The position numbers were made by a program, and so were the translations under genes. From Candidatus Nanopelagicaceae bacterium (GTDB lineage: Bacteria; Actinomycetota; Actinomycetes; Nanopelagicales; Nanopelagicaceae): 30,603 nucleotides of DNA. Position 1 is the stretch's first letter. Each line of letters opens with the position of its first letter. This document shows, piece after piece, positions 7,417-16,338 of the stretch. Location of the stretch: assembly GCA_023262125.1 (NCBI GenBank), contig JALRDT010000119.1, forward strand, positions 1 to 30,603. Direction: 5' to 3'. Below the pieces are notes generated by a model. It was not told where the DNA came from. It saw only the letters and a program-made list of their open reading frames with translations, and did no database searches.

Positions 7417-7716
7417 CTATAAAACTTCTACTATGACGTTATTGCCATCAATTAAAACTGGATAAGTTTTTACTGCTTGTGTAGCTGGCGGACAGAGCGC
7501 TTCGCCTGAACGTAAATCAAATTCTGCTGCGTGTAACCAACATTCTATTTTGTAGCCGTTCTGTTCGCCTTCTGATAACGCTGCATCTTGATGGCTACAA
7601 TTATCTTCAATTGCAAATACTTCATTGCCAACTCGAGCAACACAAAGATCTTTGCCGTTCTTAGTTAGCTTTACTGGTTTCCCTTCAACAATTGCATCTA
7701 AAAGTAGATCAGACAT
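7417..7716 (-). CDS. Rieske [2Fe-2S] ferredoxin within the suf operon
   Basis: This is a 99-residue, single-domain Rieske protein. The ligands are C40-S-H42 and C59-W-L-H62, giving the pattern C-x-H-x16-C-x2-H. There are no membrane segments, so it belongs to the soluble NirD/BphF-like group. Such a gene commonly lies between sufD and sufC in actinobacteria. Its role there is not established; electron supply to cluster assembly is a reasonable inference. The ATG overlaps the sufD stop by one nucleotide. Confidence 0.92.
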   Translation of the reverse strand: MSDLLLDAIVEGKPVKLTKNGKDLCVARVGNEVFAIEDNCSHQDAALSEGEQNGYKIECWLHAAEFDLRSGEALCPPATQAVKTYPVLIDGNNVIVEVL

Positions 7717-8780
7717 TACTTGCCTACCTTTTCTAATTCTTTATCGATATGGTTCATTAGACGCTCTTCGATCTCTTCGTTATTGATTTGACCGACGATT
7801 TCATTGAAGAAACCACGAACTACTAAGCGTCGCGCATCATCAATATTGATTCCACGTGACATTAAATAGAAGAGTTGTTCATCATCAAATCGTCCTGTTG
7901 TAGAAGCATGTCCCGCACCGACAATTTCGCCGGTTTCGATTTCAAGATTAGGTACTGAATCTGCACGAGCACCATCAGTTAAGAGCAAATTACGATTTAG
8001 CTCGTACGTATCAGTTCCCTCTGCGGCCGCTCGAATAAATACATCGCCAAACCAAACAGTGCGGGCAGATTCGCCTGCCAACACCCCCTTGTAATTAACG
8101 CGTGACTTGGCATTTGGAACTAAGTGGTCAACGTGCAAGCGATGTTCGAGGTGCTGGCCGGCAGATGCGAAATAGACGCCTTGCAAGTCAACATCTCCAC
8201 CCGGCGCTTTAAATTCTACGGTTGGAAGAATTCGAACTAGTGATCCACCGATAGTTACAGTGATTGACTTAAAACTTGCATCCTTATCAACGATTGCGTG
8301 ATGACGAGCTGCATAAACTGCATCTGCATCAAACTCTTGCAGTGTTACAAAAGTTAAATTTGATCCAGGTTCTAGCACAATTTCTAAATCTTCTGCGATC
8401 AAAGAGTTACCGGTGTTTTCAAAAATCAAGGTTGCTTTCGCAAATTTCTTTACAATGACCTGAACTCTTGAATATTCCGCATCTTTTATTACATTTCGAC
8501 CAAAAATGATTGGCTCGTTGATTTCACCATCGATTGTCAATTGAGCAACCGTGGAATCGCCAACAACTCGCTGAACAATTGCATCATCGCTATTAGTAGT
8601 GTGATTTGTAGATGCCACTCGTTCAAACTTTACGCCGTTAGGTAACTGCTTTGAGATTAAGGAATGCGCTTCTCCGATCACCGCAGTGCCATCATGTAAA
8701 CCTTTTAATTTAGCAAGCGGGGTAAAACGCCAAGCTTCTTCTCGACCGGTTGGAGTGTGAATAATGTTGGTATTTAACAT
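7716..8780 (-). CDS. sufD: Fe-S cluster assembly protein SufD
   Basis: This 354-residue protein of the SufB/SufD family forms the SufBC2D scaffold. The N-terminal half is divergent, opening with P-T-G-R-E-E-A-W-R-F-T-P-L. The C-terminal beta-helix core ends with [19 protein letters not shown] and V-V-R-G-F-F-N-E-I, the region shared by SufB and SufD. It is shorter than the adjacent SufB and lacks its N-terminal block, which separates the two. One-nucleotide overlaps with both neighbours indicate coupled translation. Confidence 0.95.
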   Translation of the reverse strand: MLNTNIIHTPTGREEAWRFTPLAKLKGLHDGTAVIGEAHSLISKQLPNGVKFERVASTNHTTNSDDAIVQRVVGDSTVAQLTIDGEINEPIIFGRNVIKDAEYSRVQVIVKKFAKATLIFENTGNSLIAEDLEIVLEPGSNLTFVTLQEFDADAVYAARHHAIVDKDASFKSITVTIGGSLVRILPTVEFKAPGGDVDLQGVYFASAGQHLEHRLHVDHLVPNAKSRVNYKGVLAGESARTVWFGDVFIRAAAEGTDTYELNRNLLLTDGARADSVPNLEIETGEIVGAGHASTTGRFDDEQLFYLMSRGINIDDARRLVVRGFFNEIVGQINNEEIEERLMNHIDKELEKVGK

Positions 8781-10189
8781 TAACCAACCGCTCCTTCCAT
8801 CTGAAGTTCGATTAAGCGATTTAGCTCTAGTGCATATTCCATAGGAAGTTCGCGCGCGATTGGTTCGATAAATCCGCGAACAATCATGGCCATAGCTTCA
8901 TCTTCAGTTAAACCACGAGACATTAAGTAGAAGAGCTGATCATCTGAAACTTTAGAAACTGTTGCTTCATGGCCCATAGAAACATCATCTTCACGCACAT
9001 CTACATACGGATATGTATCGGAACGAGAAATTGTGTCAACTAGCAGCGCATCGCACTTTACGGTGCTCTTAGAACCAAAGGCACCCTCATTAACTTGGAC
9101 GAGTCCTCGATATGAAGTGCGTCCACCGCCACGAGCTACAGACTTTGAAATGATGGTCGAAGAAGTATTTGGAGCAGCGTGTACCATCTTGGAACCAGTA
9201 TCTTGGTGTTGACCTTCACCAGCAAAAGCAATTGAAAGTGTCTCGCCCTTTGCATGCTGTCCCATCAAAAATACAGCTGGATATTTCATGGTGATCTTTG
9301 AGCCGATGTTTCCATCAATCCATTCCATGGTTGCGCCTTCTTCGCAGGTGGCGCGCTTGGTTACCAAGTTGTAAACGTTATTAGACCAGTTTTGGATTGT
9401 TGTATATCGAACACGAGCGTTCTTCTTTACGATAATTTCGACAACTGCAGAGTGAAGTGAATCTGATGAATAGATAGGCGCAGTACAACCTTCTACATAA
9501 TGAACATATGAGCCTTCATCAGCAATAATTAAAGTGCGTTCGAATTGACCCATATTTTCAGTGTTGATTCGGAAATAAGCCTGTAATGGAATCTCTACAT
9601 GTACGCCCTTTGGCACATAGATAAATGAGCCACCTGACCAAACTGAGGTATTTAGCGCAGCAAATTTATTATCACCGACTGGAATAACTGTGCCGAAGTA
9701 TTCTTTAAAGATATCTTCATGCTCTTTTAATCCAGTATCGGTGTCGAGGAAAATAACGCCTTGCGCCGCCAAATCTTCTCTGATTGAGTGATAGACAACT
9801 TCAGATTCGTATTGAGCTGCAACACCTGCAACTAGTCTCTGTTTTTCTGCTTCAGGGATTCCTAAACGGTCATATGTATTCTTGATATCTTCTGGAAGAT
9901 CATCCCAAGTTTGCGCCTGCTTCTCTGAAGAGCGAACAAAGTATTTGATGTTATCAAAATCGATAGTGGTTAAATCAGCAGCCCAAGTTGGCATTGGCTT
10001 CTTATCAAATAACGATAAACCTTTGAGACGTAAATCCAACATCCATTGTGGTTCGCTCTTCTTTGATGAAATATCACGAACCACTTCTTCGTTGAGACCG
10101 CGTTTAGCTTTTGAACCGGCGACATCTGGATCAGACCAGCCGTATTCGTACTTACCAATGCCCTCTAGTTCTGGATGTGCGATAGTCAT
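8780..10189 (-). CDS. sufB: Fe-S cluster assembly scaffold SufB
   Basis: This 469-residue SufB starts with the typical Y-E-Y/W-S-D-P region (K-Y-E-Y-G-W-S-D-P). It carries [25 protein letters not shown] and the C-terminal [21 protein letters not shown]. SufB is the subunit on which clusters form. No intein interrupts it, unlike several mycobacterial SufB genes. It is the first structural gene after the regulator sufR, with a one-nucleotide overlap. Confidence 0.97.
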   Translation of the reverse strand: MTIAHPELEGIGKYEYGWSDPDVAGSKAKRGLNEEVVRDISSKKSEPQWMLDLRLKGLSLFDKKPMPTWAADLTTIDFDNIKYFVRSSEKQAQTWDDLPEDIKNTYDRLGIPEAEKQRLVAGVAAQYESEVVYHSIREDLAAQGVIFLDTDTGLKEHEDIFKEYFGTVIPVGDNKFAALNTSVWSGGSFIYVPKGVHVEIPLQAYFRINTENMGQFERTLIIADEGSYVHYVEGCTAPIYSSDSLHSAVVEIIVKKNARVRYTTIQNWSNNVYNLVTKRATCEEGATMEWIDGNIGSKITMKYPAVFLMGQHAKGETLSIAFAGEGQHQDTGSKMVHAAPNTSSTIISKSVARGGGRTSYRGLVQVNEGAFGSKSTVKCDALLVDTISRSDTYPYVDVREDDVSMGHEATVSKVSDDQLFYLMSRGLTEDEAMAMIVRGFIEPIARELPMEYALELNRLIELQMEGAVG

Positions 10190-10905
10190 TATTTACCTGC
10201 CTTTGCAAGCGGAATGTAAGTTGTGCAAACACCGTCTCCGTGTGCGATGGTTGCAAGTCTTTGAACATGTGTGCCTAGCGTTTTTGAAAAAATTGCAGTT
10301 TCAGCTTCGCAGAGATCTGGAAACTCGGCTGCAACGTGTGCAATGGGACAATGATGTTGGCACATCTCATATCCCGTTCCGTATTTGTGGGAAGTCTTAT
10401 TGAAAGTTGCTGAATAGCCCTCATCAGTTAGAAAATCTGCGAGCGCCTTGACTTTATCCTTACTCTTTTCAAACTTCTTAACGATCTTCTTCTCTAAATC
10501 ATCTGCACGATTTTGGGCAAATTCTTTAACAAAATTTGGATCTTTATTTGCCATGAATCGAATTGCGCTTATTGCTAAATCATCATAAGAATGTTCGAAT
10601 CTTTCACGGCCGCTATCTGTCATTACAAAGACTTTGGATGGTCTACCTCGACCGCGTCCGCGCGCAGATGCTGCATGGGGTTCGCGTGCTTCTAAGGTGC
10701 CCTCTTCTAATAAGGCATCTAAATGGCGTCTGATTCCAGCTGGGGTAATTCCGAGGCGCTCGGAAAGCTCTGCAGCAGTTGATGGGCCATTCTCCAGGAT
10801 GGAGCGAGCCACGCCTTCGCGAGTTCGTTCGTCCTTGATTTTCACAACGATATTGTGTCGTAATTCCGGTAAAGAAGCCAAATCTACCTTCGTTACTATG
10901 CACAC
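10189..10905 (-). CDS. sufR: SufR-type Fe-S-sensing transcriptional repressor
   Basis: This 238-residue DNA-binding protein has an N-terminal winged helix (about 26-75; [19 protein letters not shown]), a basic G-R-G-R-G-R-P-S-K wing segment and a coiled middle region. Its C-terminal cysteine cluster is C182, C186, C199 and C227, with [11 protein letters not shown] following C186. SufR family members bind a cluster through this region and repress the suf operon when the cluster is present. Gene position at the operon head fits autoregulation. The start is uncertain: GTG 10905 abuts the ctaA ATG, while TTG 10881 has a GAAGG Shine-Dalgarno 5 nt upstream and would give 230 aa. Confidence 0.92.
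   Translation of the reverse strand: MCIVTKVDLASLPELRHNIVVKIKDERTREGVARSILENGPSTAAELSERLGITPAGIRRHLDALLEEGTLEAREPHAASARGRGRGRPSKVFVMTDSGRERFEHSYDDLAISAIRFMANKDPNFVKEFAQNRADDLEKKIVKKFEKSKDKVKALADFLTDEGYSATFNKTSHKYGTGYEMCQHHCPIAHVAAEFPDLCEAETAIFSKTLGTHVQRLATIAHGDGVCTTYIPLAKAGK
10882..10905. promoter_or_regulatory. Bidirectional promoter core between sufR and ctaA
   Basis: TACTAT (10894-10899, plus) lies 6 nt before the ctaA ATG and suits a leaderless mRNA. The opposite strand of nearly the same bases reads CATAGT (10900-10895), a -10-like hexamer pointing toward sufR. If used, sufR translation would start at TTG 10881 behind GAAGG. The two genes would then share one overlapping -10 core. No obvious SufR palindrome was found. 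Confidence 0.42.
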
Positions 10906-11757
10906 ATGGATTCAGCGAAGTTGGCAGGGTCGAAGAAGCTCTGGTACGCCGCTACCACCCTCCTAGCTCTTCAGATGTCGATCGTTGTAACTGGGGGCTT
11001 AGTCCGCGTAACTGGCTCTGGCCTTGGCTGTCCTACATGGCCCAAGTGCACCCAGGATTCCTTTATTCCAGATGAGAGCCAATCGCTCTATCACTCAGCA
11101 ATCGAGTTCGGAAATAGAATGCTAACGATTGCCCTTTTAGCTGCAGCAATTGCAACTCTGCTTGCCTCTTGGAAACGGGCAGATTTACGGAATTTAGCGA
11201 TCTTTCAAGTTCTAGGCATCTTCGGCCAAGGAATTCTGGGCGGAATCACGGTTCTTACAAAGTTAAATCCATTTACGGTGGCTAGCCATCTGCTTCTATC
11301 GATGTTCTTGATAGCTGGTGCTGCTTCGCTTCAATACAAAGTCAGACCTTTTGAGAAGATAGATTTAAATTCAGATATTCAAAATGGAAACAAATTTGGC
11401 AAGGCGTTGGCAACAATCGCTTTTGTAACTATATTTGCGGGAACTATTGTGACCGGAAGCGGACCGCATGCCGGAGATTGGCAAGCGCCACGTTTTGATT
11501 TTGATCTTTATCTAGCCGCAAAAATACATAGCTCGCTTGTAGCAATCACTGCCTTGCTAGCGCTTTTTATCGCCATCAAATTTCCCCGTGGCGTAGCCAA
11601 CTGGTTGCTTGCAGTAATTCTTGGGCAGGGCTTAATAGGCTTAATTCAGTGGTGGCAGGGGCTTCCCCAGGTTCTAGTCGGCCTCCATTTAGTTGGAGCA
11701 TCTCTATTCTGGTTTGCCATCTGGCGAACTCGAATCAGTTTTCTATATCAAAGATGA
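10906..11757 (+). CDS. ctaA: Heme A synthase, COX15/CtaA family
   Basis: This 283-residue membrane protein has about eight transmembrane helices in two related halves. It converts heme O to heme A for aa3-type cytochrome oxidase. Visible family features are the V-T-G-G-L-V-R-V-T-G-S-G-L-G-C-P-T-W-P-K-C segment with C42 and C48, E67 in I-E-F-G-N-R, and histidines H128 (A-S-H-L-L-L), H208 (K-I-H-S-S) and H261 (G-L-H-L-V-G). The position expected to be the first heme-ligand histidine is N70; I recall similar actinobacterial sequences, so activity need not be lost. It is transcribed divergently from sufR with no intergenic base. The usual partner ctaB is not next to it. Confidence 0.93.
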   Translation: MDSAKLAGSKKLWYAATTLLALQMSIVVTGGLVRVTGSGLGCPTWPKCTQDSFIPDESQSLYHSAIEFGNRMLTIALLAAAIATLLASWKRADLRNLAIFQVLGIFGQGILGGITVLTKLNPFTVASHLLLSMFLIAGAASLQYKVRPFEKIDLNSDIQNGNKFGKALATIAFVTIFAGTIVTGSGPHAGDWQAPRFDFDLYLAAKIHSSLVAITALLALFIAIKFPRGVANWLLAVILGQGLIGLIQWWQGLPQVLVGLHLVGASLFWFAIWRTRISFLYQR

Positions 11758-11787
11758 TTGAAGTTCATTGAAGTTAAATGAAGTAGT
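11758..11787. repeat. Three-copy 10-bp tandem repeat after the ctaA stop
   Basis: Directly after the ctaA TGA come TTGAAGTTCA, TTGAAGTTAA and ATGAAGTAGT. These are consecutive 10-bp units sharing TGAAGT. The array ends 17 nt before the tkt ATG and occupies most of the 47-nt gap. The period matches the unrelated array at the fabI 3' end. Function is unknown. Confidence 0.65.
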
Positions 11788-11804
11788 AGCGGGAAAGGTA
11801 GTAA

Positions 11805-13808
11805 ATGTCTTTTACTTGGGGAAATGAAGACGACCTAGTTGTTAAATATTCAAGAGCGCTCGCAGCTGATGCTGTTCAAAAGGTTGGCAATGGCCACCCA
11901 GGCACTGCAATGTCTCTTGCACCAGTTGCTTATTTAATTTTTCAAAAGCATATGATTCATGACCCTAAAGATCCTAAATGGATCGGGCGGGATCGATTTG
12001 TGCTCTCATGTGGACATTCATCTTTAACTCTTTATACTCAATTATTTTTAAGTGGTTACGGCTTAGAGATGAAAGACTTAGAGTCATTCCGCACTTGGAA
12101 TTCACTTACACCTGGACATCCTGAATATGGTCACACTGCTGGCGTAGAAATGACCACCGGACCATTGGGTGCAGGTATATCCACTGCGGTTGGCATGGCA
12201 ATGGCCGCTAGGTTTGAAAAAGGATTATTAGACCCAGGCTCTGATCTTTTCGATCATAAAGTTTATGTAATTTGCTCTGATGGAGATTTGCAAGAAGGTG
12301 TCTCTGCGGAAGCCTCCTCCCTTGCTGGCACTCAAGAATTAGGAAATTTAATTGTCATTTATGACGACAATCGAATTTCGATTGAAGGTGATACTCATGT
12401 TGCTTTTACCGAGAACGTTTCAGCAAGATATGAATCTTATGGTTGGCATGTAGAGGAAGTATCTGCTTCAAGTGATGGCTCTGTAGATATCAAAGCTCTT
12501 GATGCTGCAATTGAACGGGCTAAGCAAGAGGCCAATCGACCTTCATTGATTCGTTTACATACGATCATTGCTTGGCCTGCACCAAAAGCACAAGGAACTG
12601 CAAAATCTCATGGCTCTGCATTAGGCGATGAGGAAATTTCAGCAACTAAAGTTGCACTTGGTTTAAACCCTGAAGAAAAATTTGCAATGCCAGCAGAGTT
12701 ATTGGCTCATGCCAGAAAAGTCGTAGAGCGCGGTGGCAAAGCGCATGCGGAATGGAACACTGCACTTGAAAAATGGAAGATTGCCAATCCTGAGAAAGGT
12801 CAATTACTTTATCGCCTTATTGCAGGAAAGTTACCTGCTATTTCACTTCCAGAATTTCCTTCAGATAAAGAGATTGCGACAAGAGCAGCAAGTGGCAAAG
12901 TAATTAATGCTTTAGCTGAGCAATTACCTGAACTTTGGGGTGGTTCTGCTGATTTAGCCGAATCCAACAACACCACTATTGAAAATGGTGGATCATTCCT
13001 GCCAGCTACTAGCAAGATGAAGAACGCTGATCCTTATGGTCGCATCATCCACTTTGGAATTCGCGAACATGCGATGGGTTCGATAATTAATGGAATAACT
13101 TTAAGTGGCCTAACAAGGGCATTCGGTGGAACTTTCCTAATGTTTGCTGATTACATGCGCGCATCAGTTCGTCTGGCAGCGATCATGGATATTCCAAGTA
13201 TCTTTGTATGGACACATGATTCAATCGGAGTTGGTGAAGATGGACCAACCCATCAGCCAATCGAACATTTCGCTGCACTACGCTCCATTCCAAATTTCAA
13301 CGTACTTAGACCAGCAGATGCAAATGAAACTGCCGCTTGTTGGTTAGAGATGTTAAAGCGAAAGAAACCATCTGGAATTCTTCTTTCTAGACAGAATCTT
13401 CCTGTACTACCTGCAAATGCTGCTGGTGTTGCTATGGGAGCATATGCAGTTAAATCTGTCGCAAATCCAAAAGTTTCAATCATCGCAACTGGTTCTGAAG
13501 TAAGTGTTGCAATTAAAGCCGCCGAACTATTAGAAGCAGAGGGCGTTGCAACTCAAGTAGTTTCTGCTCCTTGCTTGGAGTGGTTTGCAGAGCAAGATGC
13601 TACATATCGTGAAAATTTGCTGCCTAAGAGCGCGCTAAAAGTGAGCATCGAAGCTGGCGTATCTCAAGGATGGCGTGAGTATGTTGGTGATTCTGGAGTG
13701 GTGATTTCACTCGATCACTTTGGAGCATCCGCATCCGCTGGCAAATTGTTTGATGAATTCGGCTTTACCGGTGAAAAGGTGGCAAATCGAATTAAGGCGG
13801 CGCTATGA
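11805..13808 (+). CDS. tkt: Transketolase
   Basis: This 667-residue, full-length thiamine-diphosphate enzyme moves two-carbon units between ketoses and aldoses in the non-oxidative pentose phosphate pathway. It has the N-terminal G-N-G-H-P-G motif, the ThDP/Mg motif S-D-G-D-L-Q-E-G-V-S-A-E-A and D-D-N-R-I-S-I-E-G. The pyrimidine domain carries H-F-G-I-R-E-H-A-M and D-S-I-G-V-G-E-D-G-P-T-H-Q-P. A Shine-Dalgarno-like AAAGG lies about 6 nt before the ATG. It heads a tkt-tal-pgi unit and overlaps tal by 4 nt (ATGA). Confidence 0.97.
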   Translation: MSFTWGNEDDLVVKYSRALAADAVQKVGNGHPGTAMSLAPVAYLIFQKHMIHDPKDPKWIGRDRFVLSCGHSSLTLYTQLFLSGYGLEMKDLESFRTWNSLTPGHPEYGHTAGVEMTTGPLGAGISTAVGMAMAARFEKGLLDPGSDLFDHKVYVICSDGDLQEGVSAEASSLAGTQELGNLIVIYDDNRISIEGDTHVAFTENVSARYESYGWHVEEVSASSDGSVDIKALDAAIERAKQEANRPSLIRLHTIIAWPAPKAQGTAKSHGSALGDEEISATKVALGLNPEEKFAMPAELLAHARKVVERGGKAHAEWNTALEKWKIANPEKGQLLYRLIAGKLPAISLPEFPSDKEIATRAASGKVINALAEQLPELWGGSADLAESNNTTIENGGSFLPATSKMKNADPYGRIIHFGIREHAMGSIINGITLSGLTRAFGGTFLMFADYMRASVRLAAIMDIPSIFVWTHDSIGVGEDGPTHQPIEHFAALRSIPNFNVLRPADANETAACWLEMLKRKKPSGILLSRQNLPVLPANAAGVAMGAYAVKSVANPKVSIIATGSEVSVAIKAAELLEAEGVATQVVSAPCLEWFAEQDATYRENLLPKSALKVSIEAGVSQGWREYVGDSGVVISLDHFGASASAGKLFDEFGFTGEKVANRIKAAL

Positions 13809-14842
13809 AATTAACAGATCTTTATGCTGCAGGAACTAGCGCTTGGTTGGATGATTTATCCAGAGCGGCACTTACCACTACTCTGCCGGAACGAATTGCG
13901 CGTAAAGAAGTTTTTGGAGTAACGACTAATCCAGCTATTTTCCAAGCAGCGATCACAAAAGATGCTAGCTATAAAAGCGCAATAGCGGCAAGTAAGTCAT
14001 TATCTGCAGAAGAGATCGTCGAGAAATTAACTACTGAAGATGTTCGTGAAGCTTGCAAACTTTTTAGACCAATATTCGATGCAACCAATGGTGTGGATGG
14101 TCGGGTAAGTATTGAAGTAGACCCAAGACTTGCACATAACACTGCCGAAACGGTGGCACAAGCAAAACGACTTTGGTCGATTATTGATCAACCAAATTTA
14201 ATGATCAAAATCCCTGCAACTAAAGCTGGGTTGCCTGCAATTACTGAAGTTATTGCAGCTGGAATCAGCGTAAACGTTACTTTAATTTTCGCTCTAACTC
14301 GATATGCAGAGGTAATCGATGCCTATCAAGCTGGTATTGAGAAGTGTGCAGACCCAAAGAGCGTGCATTCGGTAGCTTCTTTTTTTGTAAGTCGCGTTGA
14401 TTCTGCAGTTGATAAACTGCTTAATGATGATTCACTAAAAGGTAAAGCTGCGATTGCAAATGCACGATTGGCATATGAACTCTATTTAGAGAAGTTCAAG
14501 AACTTTACACACAATCATCAACGTCCGCTTTGGGCTTCAACCGGCGTAAAAGACCCTGCTTATCGCTCAACAATGTATGTAGATTCACTAATAGCACCAA
14601 ACACTGTTAACACGATGCCGCCATCGACTTTGGATGCCGTTATTGCTGCAGTTATCGAAGCCGAAGATACAATAACCCCGAATATTCAAAGCGCCAAAGA
14701 TGAACTGCTTGCACTAGCTGCTCTTGGTATAGATTTAAATAAGATTACTGACGAGCTTGAAGCCGATGGCGTCGACAAGTTCATGACTTCTTGGGATGTC
14801 CTACTAGATGCAGTAGAGGCAGAGATTCAGAAAGCGAAATAA
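13805..14842 (+). CDS. tal: Transaldolase
   Basis: This 345-residue enzyme transfers a dihydroxyacetone unit between sugar phosphates. It is of the actinobacterial type: V-F-G-V-T-T-N-P-A-I-F (about 36-46), S-I-E-V-D-P-R-L-A, and the Schiff-base lysine K135 in N-L-M-I-K-I-P-A-T. The V-T-L-I-F-A-L-T-R-Y and W-A-S-T-G-V-K motifs are also present. It overlaps tkt by 4 nt and pgi by 1 nt, so all three enzymes are translationally coupled. Confidence 0.96.
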   Translation: MKLTDLYAAGTSAWLDDLSRAALTTTLPERIARKEVFGVTTNPAIFQAAITKDASYKSAIAASKSLSAEEIVEKLTTEDVREACKLFRPIFDATNGVDGRVSIEVDPRLAHNTAETVAQAKRLWSIIDQPNLMIKIPATKAGLPAITEVIAAGISVNVTLIFALTRYAEVIDAYQAGIEKCADPKSVHSVASFFVSRVDSAVDKLLNDDSLKGKAAIANARLAYELYLEKFKNFTHNHQRPLWASTGVKDPAYRSTMYVDSLIAPNTVNTMPPSTLDAVIAAVIEAEDTITPNIQSAKDELLALAALGIDLNKITDELEADGVDKFMTSWDVLLDAVEAEIQKAK

Positions 14843-16338
14843 TGATCAAACTATCTGGTCCTTTAACTTCAAAAATTGACCGAGGTAGCGAGCTTTATCA
14901 AAAATTGAGCGCTGCTAATTCACGACTATCGAAGAAAGATTCCACTCTTTGGGGTCCGAAAGCGCAAGCAGAAGCGGCAGTGCGCTTAAATTGGGTAGAT
15001 CTACCAGAATCTTCACGTGATCTTCTTCCGGCGCTAGATGCGCTAGCTGCGAAATTTAAAGGTAGAGATTTAATTCTCTGTGGAATGGGTGGATCATCTT
15101 TAGCGCCTGAAGTTATAGCAGGCACTTATAAAAAGCGCGCATTTATTTTTGATTTAACTGACCCAAATTATGCAGCACATGCTCTTAAGCGTGATCTTTC
15201 AAATTCAGTCGTTGTCGTTAGTTCAAAATCCGGATCAACCATTGAAACTGCATCTCAAAGAGCTGCGATGGAATCGGCTCTAACTAGCCAAGGTTTAGAT
15301 CCTAAATCACATTTAATTTTTGTAACTGACCCTGGCTCTCCCTTAGATCAAGAAGTTCGCGCAGGTGGATACACCGTAATTAATGCTGATCCAAATGTTG
15401 GTGGACGATTTTCAGCACTTAGTGCATTTGGTTTAGTACCTGCAGCGTTACTTGATGTAGATCCTTCAATACTTTTAGATAGCGCTTCAGCCCAAAAGGC
15501 TGAATTGCAAGCGGATGAAAATGTAGCGATAGACATTGCCTACCTTATGTTTACCAATTCAGAGCAATTCATAGCTTTTACTGATTCTCCCGAAATTCCT
15601 GGTTTATCAGATTGGATCGAACAGCTAATTGCTGAATCAACTGGCAAAGATCAAAAAGGTCGAGTTCCAGTTGTAATCGCTTCACCAAACGAAGCAATCG
15701 GATCTGCGCAAATGCGGATTACTTTTAATTCTGGTGGCGATTTAGTTGTCTCTGGTGATCTTGGTGAGCATTTCATTACGTGGGAGTGGGCTACCGCATT
15801 ACTCGGCTTTGCCCTTGAAATAGACCCTTTCAATCAACCAAATGTAACTGAGGCCAAAAATGCAACATCTGAATTACTAACAGAGTGGAGTAACAAGCTT
15901 CCAGCACCTTCTGCACTTCCTGCAACACAAACACCTGAGCAAGCATTAAAAGAATTGATTTCAAATTGTGACGGTTACATAGCAATTCTTGCCTATTTAG
16001 ATCGCAAAGAAGATGTTGAGCTTGTAGAACTTAGAAAAGTATTAGCAGAGAAAAGTGGCAAGCCAGTCACATTTGGGTGGGGTCCAAGATTTCAACATTC
16101 CACAGGACAGTTTCATAAAGCAGGGCAACCGAATGGATCGTTCTTAATTATTACCGGAGACGTAAAAGAAGATTTTGCAATCGCTGGTAAGGAATTTACA
16201 TTTCAGACTTTGGTAATGGCGCAGGCTCTTGGTGAATTTAGAGCGCTCGGGGCAAGAAAATACCCGGTAGTTAGAATTCATCTAACGGACCGGGCTTCTG
16301 GTATTTCAGAAATTCTTAAGGCCGCTAAGAAGCTTTAA
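14842..16338 (+). CDS. pgi: Glucose-6-phosphate isomerase (short, Tal-Pgi-fusion-like type)
   Basis: This 498-residue phosphosugar isomerase has two SIS-like domains. Motifs are G-M-G-G-S-S-L-A-P-E-V (about 78-88), S-S-K-S-G-S-T-I-E-T and, near the C-terminus, G-P-R-F-Q-H-S-T-G-Q-F-H-K-A-G-Q-P-N-G. These resemble the isomerase half of bifunctional transaldolase/glucose-6-phosphate isomerase proteins more than the E. coli enzyme. Here the two functions are separate genes overlapping by one nucleotide (TAATG). ATG 14842 was chosen because a frame open to 14791 would add 17 non-family residues inside tal. It interconverts glucose-6-phosphate and fructose-6-phosphate. The 3' end overlaps convergent rbpA by 4 bp. 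Confidence 0.92.
   Translation: MIKLSGPLTSKIDRGSELYQKLSAANSRLSKKDSTLWGPKAQAEAAVRLNWVDLPESSRDLLPALDALAAKFKGRDLILCGMGGSSLAPEVIAGTYKKRAFIFDLTDPNYAAHALKRDLSNSVVVVSSKSGSTIETASQRAAMESALTSQGLDPKSHLIFVTDPGSPLDQEVRAGGYTVINADPNVGGRFSALSAFGLVPAALLDVDPSILLDSASAQKAELQADENVAIDIAYLMFTNSEQFIAFTDSPEIPGLSDWIEQLIAESTGKDQKGRVPVVIASPNEAIGSAQMRITFNSGGDLVVSGDLGEHFITWEWATALLGFALEIDPFNQPNVTEAKNATSELLTEWSNKLPAPSALPATQTPEQALKELISNCDGYIAILAYLDRKEDVELVELRKVLAEKSGKPVTFGWGPRFQHSTGQFHKAGQPNGSFLIITGDVKEDFAIAGKEFTFQTLVMAQALGEFRALGARKYPVVRIHLTDRASGISEILKAAKKL

Noticed and set aside
9882..10403. Open frame of 173 codons antisense to the sufB/sufR junction
   Set aside because: It spans two well-supported genes on the other strand and has no recognisable protein features.
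14791..14841. Pgi start at 14791
   Set aside because: The 17 added residues are an out-of-frame reading of the transaldolase end; ATG 14842 gives the common TAATG overlap.
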